The notes below the pieces were generated by a model. It saw only the letters and a program-made list of their open reading frames with translations. It was not told the origin of the DNA and did no database searches. 64,000 nucleotides of DNA from a bacterium (GTDB lineage Bacteria; 4484-113; JAGGVC01), in contig JABRWB010000041.1 in assembly GCA_039961635.1 (NCBI GenBank), positions 65,448-129,447 of the forward strand, in the 5' to 3' direction. This document shows, piece by piece, positions 24,205-33,179 of this stretch (positions are counted from its first letter, which is position 1; each line of letters begins with the position of its first letter). A program made the position numbers and the translations under genes.

Positions 24205-25359
24205 AGCGGGACCAAAATCGCTGTCGCGATGAGCGGCGGAGTTGATTCGACGGTAGCTGCGCTCTTGCTGCATCGCGAAGGATACGACGTTTTCGGAGTC
24301 ACCGGCAAGTTTCTTGCAGGAGAAGCTGAAGATTGCTCGACACAGTGCTGCACCGCGGAGAGCGCGCGCGACGCGCGGCGCGCGTGCGACATGCTTGGGA
24401 TTCCTCATATCACCAAAAACCTTGTTAACGAGTTCAGGGCGGGAGTCATAGAGAGGTTTTTCAAAAGCTACAGCGAGGGTCGTACTCCCAATCCCTGCGT
24501 GGATTGCAACAGGTTCATCAAGTTCGACCTGTTTTATCGCCTGGCCGCAGCAGTGGATACCGAGATGCTCGCAACCGGTCATTATGCGCGCTTGGAGCGT
24601 GACGAAACCGGCGCGTACAGACTCAAGCGCGGAGTAGACCGCAACAAGGATCAATCGTATTTTCTTGCTGTTATTCCCTCGAAGTTGCTTCCAAGAATAC
24701 GATTTCCGATTGGCGGGCTAACAAAGGATAAAGTTCGCACTTTGGCTGCCGAAATCGGATTTCGGAATGCTGCCCGCCCGGAAAGCCAGGATGTATGCTT
24801 TTTGCAAAAAGGCGCGTCTTTCGCGGAAATTGCCCAGCGCAATGGAATTCAGCTGCCGAAAAGCAAGCCGGGTTCGATACTTGACGAAACAGGCCGCGTG
24901 CGCGGCAGGCATTGCGGCATTGAGAATTTCACAATAGGTCAACGCAAAGGGTTTGGCGTAGGGATGGGCGAGCGCAAGTTCGTTTACGAAATAGACACGG
25001 CAACCGCTGCAGTCAAAGTCGGGCCGCGAAATTACAGGCCCATCACGGCTATGGAGCTTGGAAGCCTAAATTGGACGGCGCCGGATCTACTTGAGCGCGC
25101 AGATGAGTTCGAGTGGCAGCTTCGCTACCGCGCAAAACCGGTTCGAGCGGCACTCGACCTAACTTCTTCTGGCCGGACAGCGCCGAGGGGTGCGTCCGAG
25201 GATGTCAAATTTGTGCCTTCATACTCCCGACGCGAAGCCGTTCTCGAGTTCAAGGAGCCTCAATATTTGCTGGCGCCGGGACAGTGGGCGGTTGCATATC
25301 TCGGCGATATAGTGGTTGGATGCGGAGAGATTGTGCGCTCGCTCCCCGCTTCCGAATAA
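24202..25359 (+). CDS. mnmA: tRNA-specific 2-thiouridylase MnmA
   Basis: A 385-residue enzyme that thiolates U34 of Lys, Glu and Gln tRNAs. The PP-loop SGGVDS (11-16) binds ATP. The two catalytic cysteines fall at 102 (NPCVDCN) and 199 (DVCFLQ), the same numbers as in E. coli. MLATGHYARL and NKDQSYFL are also conserved. The C-terminal beta domain is present (TIGQRKGFGVG, ILAPGQWAVAYLGD-like end). It starts with GTG on a leaderless-type promoter. Confidence 0.96.
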   Translation: MSGTKIAVAMSGGVDSTVAALLLHREGYDVFGVTGKFLAGEAEDCSTQCCTAESARDARRACDMLGIPHITKNLVNEFRAGVIERFFKSYSEGRTPNPCVDCNRFIKFDLFYRLAAAVDTEMLATGHYARLERDETGAYRLKRGVDRNKDQSYFLAVIPSKLLPRIRFPIGGLTKDKVRTLAAEIGFRNAARPESQDVCFLQKGASFAEIAQRNGIQLPKSKPGSILDETGRVRGRHCGIENFTIGQRKGFGVGMGERKFVYEIDTATAAVKVGPRNYRPITAMELGSLNWTAPDLLERADEFEWQLRYRAKPVRAALDLTSSGRTAPRGASEDVKFVPSYSRREAVLEFKEPQYLLAPGQWAVAYLGDIVVGCGEIVRSLPASE

Positions 25360-25397
25360 CTCGAATCAATGACAATCAAGCAAGGCATTTGCTTTGT

Positions 25398-25412
25398 TAC
25401 AATTCGCCCGTG
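25398..25412 (+). promoter_or_regulatory. TACAAT -10 six bases before a GTG start (leaderless type)
   Basis: TACAAT at 25398-25403 preceded by TGT (extended -10), then six bases, then the GTG of murG at 25410. Confidence 0.55.
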
Positions 25413-26537
25413 CGTATTGCGGTGACCGGAGGCGGGACAGGCGGGCACGTCTATCCCGCAATTGCTGTTTTGGAGGCGCTTCAAGCGCTTCTTCCTGCGC
25501 CCCCGGATGTCGTTTGGATCGGAACCAAACGTAAAGAGGCCGAGATTCTCCGGGATTACGGAATCCGTTTGTTGACCGTAGACATATTGCCTCCCCGTCG
25601 TTCGATTGACTTTTCCGCCGTAGCGCAAAACCTGAGGCTCGCCTGGAATTTGCTATCTGGAAAAGCCGTTGGACAGGCCGCAATACACCTTCGTGAATTT
25701 CGCCCCAACCTATTGATTGGAACGGGAGCATACGTGGCGTATCCGGCATGCATTGCGGCGACACGGTTGAAAATTCCGCTGTATTTGATCGAGCCGAACT
25801 ATATACCTGGTCTTGTGACAAGAAAAACTGCAGCCAAAGCAAAAGTTGTGTACTGCGCGTTCGAGGAAGCTGCCGCCGCGCTCGGACCGCGGGCCAATTG
25901 CAACGTCACGGGCGCGCCCATTCGAAGCTACTCGGGCAAGCTCGACAGGGAAGCCATACTCGAAAAGTACGGTCTACAATCTGGACGCAAAACGATTTTG
26001 GTGATAGGAGGCAGCACCGGAGCGAGCTTCGTTAATCGGGCGGTTTTCGATTACATCCTGCCTTGGATTCAGGGGGATTCCGGAATCACCCCGAGTGTTC
26101 AAATATTGCATCAAACAGGCAAGGTAGAAATTCATGAGGCAACCGAATGGCGCAGCAAACTTTCGTTCCCGTACATGCCGATTGATTATATTAGGGATTC
26201 TCCTGAAGTGCTGCACATCGCGGATGTCTTCGTGGGACGCTCAGGCGCAAACTCGGTCGCCGAGGTTGCAAAATTCGGACTTCCCTCGGTGTTCATACCC
26301 TACTCGCACCATAAAGACAAGCAACAAATTTTAAACGCGATGCCTCTTGCCAAGGAAGGCCTGGCGTGCATTCATTTGGAGGAAGGATTCAATGGAGCTA
26401 GGTTCATTGACGACCTATCCGAAATGCTCCGGGCTTGCCACAACGAGGAGTTAAGAAAAAGGATACGAGAGTTTGACTCGGATGCAGCCAGGGTGATAGC
26501 AGCGCAAATCGCAGCCGATGTACAGGCCTTCAAATGA
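25410..26537 (+). CDS. murG: UDP-N-acetylglucosamine--N-acetylmuramyl-(pentapeptide) pyrophosphoryl-undecaprenol N-acetylglucosamine transferase
   Basis: A 375-residue GT-B enzyme that makes lipid II from lipid I at the inner face of the membrane. The N-terminal loop is RIAVTGGGTGGHVYPAIAV; the second loop is LVIGGSTGASFVN; the donor-site region is VFVGRSGANSVAEVAKFGLPSVFIPY followed by KDKQQILNA. The frame stays open far upstream, but the family N-terminus begins exactly at the GTG chosen. The stop overlaps the start of the amidase gene (ATGA), coupling two peptidoglycan genes. Confidence 0.95.
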   Translation: MRIAVTGGGTGGHVYPAIAVLEALQALLPAPPDVVWIGTKRKEAEILRDYGIRLLTVDILPPRRSIDFSAVAQNLRLAWNLLSGKAVGQAAIHLREFRPNLLIGTGAYVAYPACIAATRLKIPLYLIEPNYIPGLVTRKTAAKAKVVYCAFEEAAAALGPRANCNVTGAPIRSYSGKLDREAILEKYGLQSGRKTILVIGGSTGASFVNRAVFDYILPWIQGDSGITPSVQILHQTGKVEIHEATEWRSKLSFPYMPIDYIRDSPEVLHIADVFVGRSGANSVAEVAKFGLPSVFIPYSHHKDKQQILNAMPLAKEGLACIHLEEGFNGARFIDDLSEMLRACHNEELRKRIREFDSDAARVIAAQIAADVQAFK

Positions 26538-28267
26538 AAGCGCGAATCGTGCCCGGAATGGAATTCGAAACCCGAAATGCAAAGCGTTCCTTTGGAATCT
26601 GCGGCGCATTTGCGCTGCTGATAACCGCTTTGTTCTTGCCGCTTTTGCCAGTTCGCGTCGGCGCGCAAGACGGCGGCGCAATTAACATTGAATCCAGGCC
26701 GCCCAAAGCTGAAACCACTGATTTTTCAGAAAACTCCGGCTCTCGTGCGTGGGTAATTTATATCGGCAACCAGGCTTATGCTGTCGCTGCCAAACCGGTT
26801 CAAGTTTCGGGTGGCAGCGTGTATCTGGGGCTTGATGCCATTTGGAATCTCGGCGGCTCGGTGAAATTCGACGCGACATCCAAAACGATCAATGCAGAGC
26901 TTGCGGAAAAGGAATTCCAACTTGAAATGAAGTCGAAAAAAGCCGTATTGGGCACAGAATCAATTCCCCCAGACGCGCTGTTACTAAGAAACAATAAGTG
27001 GTATTTGGCCGCACAATTTTGGGAAAAATGGGGATTCAGGCCGAGGTGGAATCCGATTTTCAAGGCATGGCAGGTAATTGGAAAGCTAACGAGGATCTCC
27101 TATAACAAAGAATCGCGCGATCTTGTATTCGAAAGCACGTTGCCGGTTCGCGTCATCGAGGAGCAAGACTACGCGGAAAAGGTCATTAAATTCACGGTGC
27201 TGGGCGCGTTCATCGTAGAATCAGAAGAAAGAAGCATAGGCTCCGCCGAAGTGGACAAGCTGAAAGTTTCTTCCACCGACGTCGAATCCGTCCTTACGAT
27301 TTCGGTCAGACAAAAAGAAACAACCGGTTTCAAACTTTACTCCGAGCCGGATAACAAATTTTTCCGGGTTAACTTCCGAAACCACTTTCAACTTGCGGAT
27401 TTCGAAAAGACCGCGTCCGGGGAAATCAGGTTGAAAGTGAAATTCGGCAAGCCAACTTTTCTCACTGCAAGGGAGCTGTCATCCCCCGACAGGCTTGTTT
27501 TGGACTTTGCTGACAGCATTTACACGGACGCCACAGCAAAGCACGATGTCGGAATAGGCGTTGTGAAGAGCATCAGAATCGGCCAATTCAGCCAGCCCCC
27601 GGATCAATACGTTGTACGTGTTGTTGTGGATTTGACAGAACGGACAAGGTATCGTGTTATACCGACCAAAAACAAGGACACTTACTACATTCAATTTCTT
27701 GGGAAGGATACGGGCAGATACGCGATTATGCTTGATGCAGGCCATGGAGGCAGCGATCCCGGCGCATTATCCCCCTTTACCGAGCTTCAGGAAAAGGAAA
27801 TAAACCTCGATATCGCACTTAGGCTTCAAGCGTATCTGGGAAAGAAAGGACAGAGCGTTTACTTGACCAGAGATGACGATTTTTTCATTTCGCTTCAGGA
27901 GCGGGCTGACATCGCCAACAGAATCCTGCCGATGGTGTTCGTGAGCGTCCACACCAATTCCATCGGCAATCCGGACATCAAAGGCGCGATGACTTTCCAT
28001 TTCGAGTCGAGCGGCGAAGGAAAAAAGCTTGCCGCGTACATTCAGCAAAACCTTGTCAATAGGTGCCGCGTCACGGATAAAGGCGTTCGAACCGCCAATT
28101 TCTTCGTTCTCCGGGAAACGGTGGTGCCTGCAGTGCTGGTCGAAGTCGGATTCATAACCAATTCACAAGAGGAGAGTCTGCTGTCGACTCCGGAATACCG
28201 CCAAAAATTGGCGGAAGCCATCGGCGAGGGGATTCTGGACTATTGCGCGGACATTTCGGGGAGATAG
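26534..28267 (+). CDS. N-acetylmuramoyl-L-alanine amidase with AMIN and copper-amine-oxidase-N-like domains
   Basis: A 577-residue exported amidase. It has a signal peptide (about 20-45), a copper-amine-oxidase-N/stalk-like domain (about 70-170: SGGSVYLGLDAIWNLGGSVKFD), AMIN-like domains (about 190-380), and a C-terminal Amidase_3 domain. Zinc ligands are His in LDAGHGG, Glu in EKEINLD and His in SVHTNS; the catalytic Glu is in VEVGFITN. It cleaves the amide between MurNAc and the peptide during cell separation. It starts inside the murG stop codon. Stalk domains of this kind usually bind the wall or regulators. Confidence 0.92.
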   Translation: MKARIVPGMEFETRNAKRSFGICGAFALLITALFLPLLPVRVGAQDGGAINIESRPPKAETTDFSENSGSRAWVIYIGNQAYAVAAKPVQVSGGSVYLGLDAIWNLGGSVKFDATSKTINAELAEKEFQLEMKSKKAVLGTESIPPDALLLRNNKWYLAAQFWEKWGFRPRWNPIFKAWQVIGKLTRISYNKESRDLVFESTLPVRVIEEQDYAEKVIKFTVLGAFIVESEERSIGSAEVDKLKVSSTDVESVLTISVRQKETTGFKLYSEPDNKFFRVNFRNHFQLADFEKTASGEIRLKVKFGKPTFLTARELSSPDRLVLDFADSIYTDATAKHDVGIGVVKSIRIGQFSQPPDQYVVRVVVDLTERTRYRVIPTKNKDTYYIQFLGKDTGRYAIMLDAGHGGSDPGALSPFTELQEKEINLDIALRLQAYLGKKGQSVYLTRDDDFFISLQERADIANRILPMVFVSVHTNSIGNPDIKGAMTFHFESSGEGKKLAAYIQQNLVNRCRVTDKGVRTANFFVLRETVVPAVLVEVGFITNSQEESLLSTPEYRQKLAEAIGEGILDYCADISGR

Positions 28268-28280
28268 ATGCAGCCCGGAA

Positions 28281-29615
28281 TCAATACTTCAGTTCTATAT
28301 GCAGCCACTTTCCTTGGGACAGGCGGTGAAGTATCAATAGAGCCTCCGCCACGTTTGAGATGAGGAAGGATATCCATATTCCTAAAATACCCATTCCGAG
28401 CGAGACACCCAGCAAATATGCAACCGGTAACCGGAATAGGTAATGCGATAGCAGGGTTGTGATGAAGGGATATTTAGTATCACCGGCCCCGCGCAAGCAT
28501 CCGATTCCGGAAAAGGAAATCGCCATAATCGGTTGTGCGAATGCGTTGATGCGAAGGTAGCGGATTCCTTCTCTGATCACATCGGGGTCTTTGGTGAAAA
28601 ACACCATAAACTCCCTGGCGAAGGCAAAAAAAACAATACCGAGCAAAATCATTATCAGCAGCGTCAAATTGCGCGATTCCCTAAGAGTTTCCGCAGCCTT
28701 GTCCTTGCGTCCCGCTCCAAGCGCTTGGCCGACCAGCGTCGCTGAAGCAGTCATTACCGCAAGCCCCGGCATGAAGCTGATGCTTTCGCCCTGAAGTCCT
28801 AAACCAAGGGTTGCCGCTCCTACCGTCGAGTTAGGCACTAGGCTAATTACTTTATACATCAATAGCCCTGCGCCGGAGCGGGCAACGACTTGGAGCATCG
28901 CCGGGCCGGCGAGTGCGAGCATATTCCTTATCGCCCGTTCGGCTCCCGAGAACTGCGATATGGCAAACGCGGCCCATCCCTTAAAATGCATGTAAAGCAC
29001 ACCATAGCCGAAAACCAAGAGGCTTGTGAGTGTAGTTCCCAACGCGCACCCGAACATTCCCCACTTTGGAATCAGCAGAAAATTGAAAATCAGATTAAGA
29101 AATGCGAACGCAACATTCAAGTACATCGGCACGTCGGTGCGTCCGAGCGCGTTCATCACGCCGGTTACGATAAACCGTAATCCAATAACCGACATTCCAA
29201 TATAAATCATGCTCAGATAATCCCAGCCGTACCCGGCTGTAACGGGATCCGCACCCAGCCAGTGATGCATACCAGGCCCAATCGAATAGCCAAGAAGTGT
29301 GATCGGAACGGAAATATAAATGCACATCATCACCGCCTGCGCGGCGTAACGCTTCATTTCATCCGTTCTGCCCGCGCCGTAGCTTCTGGCGACGTATGCG
29401 GTCGCCCCTATGCCGGCTCCCATAAATGCACTTTGAATTATAAAAAGCGCTGTCCGGCTCATCGAAAGTGCCGCAATTGCCTCTTTGCCCAACCAGCCGA
29501 CCATCTTGAAGTCGGTGAAGCTGATAACCGCAACAAGCAAATTGGATGCGATTACAGGCAGTGCCAGTTTGAGCAAAATAGGTCGAATGGCGCCGGACAG
29601 GTCGGGTGCAGCCAT
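28281..29615 (-). CDS. MATE-family efflux transporter
   Basis: A 444-residue protein with about twelve membrane helices in two MatE halves. It begins LPVIASNLLVAVISFTDFKMVGWLGKEAIAALSMS, with the second half SISFMPGLAVMTASATLVGQALGAGR. MATE proteins exchange cations for drugs or metabolites at the inner membrane. GGCGGAGAA precedes the ATG. It ends 14 bases from the convergent amidase stop and is the last gene of the yggT-divIVA-HD-ssb run, with about 100 bases between it and ssb. Confidence 0.93.
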   Translation of the reverse strand: MAAPDLSGAIRPILLKLALPVIASNLLVAVISFTDFKMVGWLGKEAIAALSMSRTALFIIQSAFMGAGIGATAYVARSYGAGRTDEMKRYAAQAVMMCIYISVPITLLGYSIGPGMHHWLGADPVTAGYGWDYLSMIYIGMSVIGLRFIVTGVMNALGRTDVPMYLNVAFAFLNLIFNFLLIPKWGMFGCALGTTLTSLLVFGYGVLYMHFKGWAAFAISQFSGAERAIRNMLALAGPAMLQVVARSGAGLLMYKVISLVPNSTVGAATLGLGLQGESISFMPGLAVMTASATLVGQALGAGRKDKAAETLRESRNLTLLIMILLGIVFFAFAREFMVFFTKDPDVIREGIRYLRINAFAQPIMAISFSGIGCLRGAGDTKYPFITTLLSHYLFRLPVAYLLGVSLGMGILGIWISFLISNVAEALLILHRLSQGKWLHIELKY

Positions 29616-29714
29616 TTCTCCGCCTACGCGCGTAATCGCATCGCCGTTCAGACGGAGACTAGCGGTTCGGAAGTTGCCGTTATTTCGCTTAAACTTGAAT
29701 GCTAACGTGGCGGA

Positions 29715-30170
29715 TTATCCCGGTGGGTTCAGAATGTTGTCGTCGTAGTCCAGCGGCGGCCCAAGCTCTTCCTCTTCCGGCTCCTCCGCGGATCTGACCG
29801 CTTGGCGCGCGCCCGGTGGAGCGGTGCTGGGAGCGTCATCCTTGCGACCGAGTAAGAGGAACCTTTGGCAAAGAATTTCGGTGCGGAAATGCTTTACGTT
29901 GTCGGCATCTGTCCATGTTCTGGTCATTATTGAGCCTTCGACATAAAGCTGTCTGCCTTTTCGCACGTATTCACCTGCAATTTCGGCCTGCTTGCGCCAC
30001 ACAACTATATTGTGCCATTCGGTTCGTTCCTGCTGCTGGCCGCTACGATCAGTAAAGCGCTCGGATGTTGCAATTGGAAAATTTGCTACAGCAACACCGT
30101 CCGCGACATACCGCACTTCCGGATCCTTACCCACATTGCCGATTAGGAAAACTTTGTTGAGGCTTGCCAT
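29715..30170 (-). CDS. ssb: Single-stranded DNA-binding protein with atypical C-terminus
   Basis: A 151-residue SSB. The OB fold begins MASLNKVFLIGNVGKDPEVR and includes FTDRSGQQQERTEWHNIVVWRKQAEIAGEYVRKGRQLYVEGS. The tail is acidic (SAEEPEEEELGPPLDYDDN) but ends ILNPPG, not the DDDIPF-type tip that binds partner proteins. AGGTGAG precedes the ATG; a GTG three codons earlier is possible. The HD-domain gene ends ten bases upstream. Confidence 0.93.
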   Translation of the reverse strand: MASLNKVFLIGNVGKDPEVRYVADGVAVANFPIATSERFTDRSGQQQERTEWHNIVVWRKQAEIAGEYVRKGRQLYVEGSIMTRTWTDADNVKHFRTEILCQRFLLLGRKDDAPSTAPPGARQAVRSAEEPEEEELGPPLDYDDNILNPPG

Positions 30171-30179
30171 GATACTCAC

Positions 30180-30908
30180 CTAGCTTAAAGTTACGTGATT
30201 TATGACCAGCTCGAAAGACGCGCCTAACGACTCGGCGGCCTTTCTGCTTATCACCATTCTTTCTGTAAATATCTCGAAGTATTCCATCACGGATGCGATG
30301 GAAGTATCGATCAAAAGTTCCAACGACACCTTCGGGATGTGCTCGTCCACAAGGAGGCTGCATTCGATGCAAGCCTGATTTACGTTATCGTGAATGTCGT
30401 TCGCGGAAGGATCAAACGAGCGCACCCGGCTTCGGTGGACATCTCCTTTGTCCGCGATTATCAACGCGGCGCAAATCGCGTTAAGCGGTTGGCCGTATTG
30501 CTCTTCGTGGTTTCCGATGGCGCTCAAGACAAGAGCCTTTTGATATGGTGTGAATCCCAAGCGCGTAAGAATCGGATATGCAAGCGCGGCGCCGGTCTGG
30601 CCGTGAGCAACGCGTCCTAACATGTTCCCGATATCATGCATTAATCCGGCAACTCTAGCACATTCCACTTGCTCCAGTGGATGTCCGAGGCATTCTAAAA
30701 TGTACCCGGCGGTTTGGCTGACCATAAGCGCATGCCTGAAACCGTGTTCGGTATATCCGATCACCGCGGTGCTTCGGTCTGCCATTTCGATGTACTCGCG
30801 TACTTCCAAGTCATTGTAAACGCGCATATATATGCTTTCCTCGTCGGTCGGAACCTCGCGGTGGTCGTGATAAGGGTGATCCAGAGTCAGACTGTGTTTC
30901 TTTCGCAA
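30180..30908 (-). CDS. HD-domain phosphohydrolase
   Basis: A 242-residue HD-family protein. Metal-binding residues appear as HGFRHALMVS, the LMHDIGN doublet, NHEEQYG and ADKGDVHRSR. Family members are nucleotide or cyclic dinucleotide phosphohydrolases; the substrate is not evident. The start is TTG with GGAG eight bases upstream; no earlier ATG gives the same frame. It lies between divIVA and ssb in one minus-strand operon. Confidence 0.85.
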   Translation of the reverse strand: MRKKHSLTLDHPYHDHREVPTDEESIYMRVYNDLEVREYIEMADRSTAVIGYTEHGFRHALMVSQTAGYILECLGHPLEQVECARVAGLMHDIGNMLGRVAHGQTGAALAYPILTRLGFTPYQKALVLSAIGNHEEQYGQPLNAICAALIIADKGDVHRSRVRSFDPSANDIHDNVNQACIECSLLVDEHIPKVSLELLIDTSIASVMEYFEIFTERMVISRKAAESLGASFELVINHVTLS

Positions 30909-30920
30909 AACAGATCTCCA

Positions 30921-31421
30921 TTATTGGGCTTTGCCGGGAGCACCATCCGGTGCGGATGGACTCCCCGCGATGATGCTACCCCGGCTGTCAGCGCCCGATT
31001 TTAGCGCAGGATTGCGGGATTCAAGCTTTTCCAGGAATCCGCGAAGAAGCCCGTAGAACTCGAACTCGAAAAGTTCACGCTCGGTTTTTAGTGCCGAAAG
31101 TTCGTTCTTGAGTGCCACTTCCAACAGCCTGGCTTCTTTTACAATATTTTCCGCTTCGGCTTGCGCCGAGTTGATTACCTGGTCGCGGGTTTGCTGCGCG
31201 AGCTGGACGCTTTGCGATACCAGTTGCTCCTTCGCTCGCCATCCCTCGATTTCCTCACTTAGCTTGGCAACCTTTTCCTTAAGCGAATCGCGCTCCCGGA
31301 TGAGTTCCACAAGCGATTTGACCACCTCTTCGAGGAACTCGTGAACCGCGTCAGGATGGTAGCCGCCGAAGGTTTTTTGGGGAAACTCCACGTTTTCGAC
31401 ATCGAGCGGGGTTAATGTCAC
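30921..31421 (-). CDS. divIVA: DivIVA-domain protein
   Basis: A 166-residue DivIVA-like protein. The N-terminal signature is LTPLDVENVEFPQKTFGGYHPDAVHEFLEEV; it is followed by a long coiled coil (about 35-130) and a disordered Ser/Pro/Gly tail. DivIVA proteins mark curved membranes and division sites. It follows yggT, the common order in bacterial division clusters. The start is GTG with AGGAG upstream. Finding it in a diderm with LPS genes is not unique but is noteworthy. Confidence 0.85.
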   Translation of the reverse strand: MTLTPLDVENVEFPQKTFGGYHPDAVHEFLEEVVKSLVELIRERDSLKEKVAKLSEEIEGWRAKEQLVSQSVQLAQQTRDQVINSAQAEAENIVKEARLLEVALKNELSALKTERELFEFEFYGLLRGFLEKLESRNPALKSGADSRGSIIAGSPSAPDGAPGKAQ

Positions 31422-31439
31422 GGTCGAACTCCTGGAACT

Positions 31440-31694
31440 TTAAAAGGGTGCTTGAATCAAAATCCGAGCAATCAGCTGCAGGACTATGAATGCAAGAATG
31501 GGTGAAACGTCAAGCATCCCGCCAAGCGGGGGGATAGCGGACCGGAAAATTTTCAAAAACGGCTCCGAAAGTCTGCCGCAGAAGTCCACAATCGCGTTGT
31601 AACGCGCCTGCGGGAACCATGATGAAATAATCCAAACGAATATGACAAGCATATAAAGCTCGACCAAGCCTGCCAAAAACGCGCCGATACCCAC
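31440..31694 (-). CDS. YggT-family membrane protein
   Basis: An 84-residue protein with two hydrophobic segments (about 4-24 and 62-82) and the family motif FVWIISSWFPQARYNAIVDFCGRLSEPFLKIFRSAIPPLGGMLDVSPILAF. YggT proteins are linked to osmotic stress and division; biochemical role is unknown. It begins with GTG, eight bases after a TATAAT box with no ribosome site. Confidence 0.9.
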   Translation of the reverse strand: MGIGAFLAGLVELYMLVIFVWIISSWFPQARYNAIVDFCGRLSEPFLKIFRSAIPPLGGMLDVSPILAFIVLQLIARILIQAPF

Positions 31695-31708
31695 GGTCAG
31701 CGATTATA
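31692..31708 (-). promoter_or_regulatory. TATAAT -10 eight bases before the yggT GTG (near-leaderless)
   Basis: On the minus strand TATAAT (complement of 31703-31708) is followed by eight bases and GTG (31694-31692). The predicted leader is about two bases. Confidence 0.5.
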
Positions 31709-31771
31709 CCTTAGCCGTATCAGTGCCCCCGGCTCGCCTTGGCAAAAAACAGGAATTGTGAAGTGAAAGGG

Positions 31772-31788
31772 TATAATCTCAAGTCATG
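31772..31788 (+). promoter_or_regulatory. TATAAT -10 eight bases before the rseP ATG (near-leaderless)
   Basis: TATAAT at 31772-31777, eight bases, then ATG at 31786. It mirrors the yggT promoter 63 bases away on the other strand, with the same spacing. Confidence 0.5.
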
Positions 31789-33138
31789 CTTGTCGCGGCG
31801 TTTTGGGTTGTTCTTGTCTTCGCGGTTATCGTGATTGTCCACGAATTCGGCCACTTCTTGCTCGCGCGCGTTTTCGACATCGAGGTCACCGAGTTTTGCA
31901 TCGGCATCGGACCCAAGTTGTGGGGATTCAAGCATCGTGGAACATATTACGGAATCTGTCTGCTTCCGATTGGAGGCTTCGTCAAAGTGGCCGGAATGGA
32001 GCCTGGAGAGCCTCAATCCGACCGCAGCTTCAATTCGCAGCCGGTTTCGCGAAGAATTGCGGTTATCGCCGCGGGCCCTGTTTTCAACTTCATCCTCGCG
32101 GTACTGCTCGTCTTTGCGCTTGGCTTCTTTGGCTACCCCAAAAACAAGGTGCGCGTCGGCGCGATTTTCCCCGGCGGTCCCGCGGAGGCGGCCGGTTTTG
32201 AGGTTTTTGATGTAATCGAATCGGTGGACAGCAAACCGGTTGAAAGTGTGCTTGCATTCCAACGCTCGGTCCGCAACGCGGGTGGGCGAACTCTTGAATT
32301 CGAGGTGGAACGCGATGGCAAACTTCTCCGCCTTTCGGCCGCTCCGACCGTAATTCCCGAATACAACAACGAAATCCCAAGCCTCGGTGTTGCCCTTGGA
32401 AAATACCCGGAATTCAAAAGCAAAATTTCCAGCATCATTCCAGGTTCCCCCGCGTTTAAAGCACAACTGCAGGTTGGGGATGTAATCACTTCCGTCAATT
32501 CTAATTCTGCAAGGGATGGCTGGGAAGTCTATGAATTTATCGAATTGGAGACGCGCGCAGGCCAGCCGGTGCGCCCGGCTCAACAGGAGACGGGGAACCC
32601 ACCCGTATTCAAACCGGTAGTGTTGGGCGTCGTGCGCGACAACGAACTGCTGCAAATCACGATACAACCGGAGTCGAACGCGCAGGTCGGAGCAAATGTG
32701 GCGTATACAGGAATGGTGTTCGAACCGGTGCTTGTCAAACTGCCATTTGCCGAGGCGATGGAGACAACATTCAATTATCTCAGGGACATTGTGGAAGGCA
32801 TGATCCAAGGAATTTGGACGCTTTTCCATGCTCCGACACAGAATCTCGTTGGCCCGCTCGGCATAACGAACCTGATTGCGCAGTCCGCCAAAAGCGGGCC
32901 GTACCAGCTGATGCTCATCGCCATTCTTCTAAACGTCAATCTGGGCTTGATTAACCTTTTCCCGATTCCGGCGCTTGACGGCGGAAGGCTCGTCTTCCTG
33001 CTGTTGGAAGGTTTGTTCCGAGTCCGCATAAATGAGCACAAGGAAGCGCTTGTGCATCTCGTCGGCTTCATCATGCTGATTGGCCTGATTATCGTGATTA
33101 CATTCAAAGAGGTTCTGGGCCTCTTGCCGGTCGGATGA
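31786..33138 (+). CDS. rseP: RIP metalloprotease RseP (site-2 protease)
   Basis: A 450-residue intramembrane zinc protease. HEFGH in VIVHEFGHFLLAR is the active site in the first helix; the third ligand is in NLFPIPALDGG near the C-terminus. Two PDZ-like domains lie between (about 115-195 and 205-300). RseP enzymes cut membrane anti-sigma factors after a first cut, releasing the sigma factor. That makes it a candidate partner of the membrane anti-sigma-like fusion at 56-61.6 kb. The stop overlaps an alternative ATG of the next gene. Confidence 0.93.
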   Translation: MLVAAFWVVLVFAVIVIVHEFGHFLLARVFDIEVTEFCIGIGPKLWGFKHRGTYYGICLLPIGGFVKVAGMEPGEPQSDRSFNSQPVSRRIAVIAAGPVFNFILAVLLVFALGFFGYPKNKVRVGAIFPGGPAEAAGFEVFDVIESVDSKPVESVLAFQRSVRNAGGRTLEFEVERDGKLLRLSAAPTVIPEYNNEIPSLGVALGKYPEFKSKISSIIPGSPAFKAQLQVGDVITSVNSNSARDGWEVYEFIELETRAGQPVRPAQQETGNPPVFKPVVLGVVRDNELLQITIQPESNAQVGANVAYTGMVFEPVLVKLPFAEAMETTFNYLRDIVEGMIQGIWTLFHAPTQNLVGPLGITNLIAQSAKSGPYQLMLIAILLNVNLGLINLFPIPALDGGRLVFLLLEGLFRVRINEHKEALVHLVGFIMLIGLIIVITFKEVLGLLPVG

Positions 33139-33179
33139 ACCGGTTCGGAGAAACTCGGGGAATTCATTCAGGGGTTGGT

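Noticed and set aside
25113-25409. N-terminal extension of murG by 99 codons
   Set aside because: The stretch overlaps mnmA out of frame and has no similarity to MurG; the family N-terminus begins at the GTG at 25410.
31720-32829. 369-codon minus-strand open frame
   Set aside because: It is antisense to rseP, with composition rich in Arg/Asp/His and no motif.
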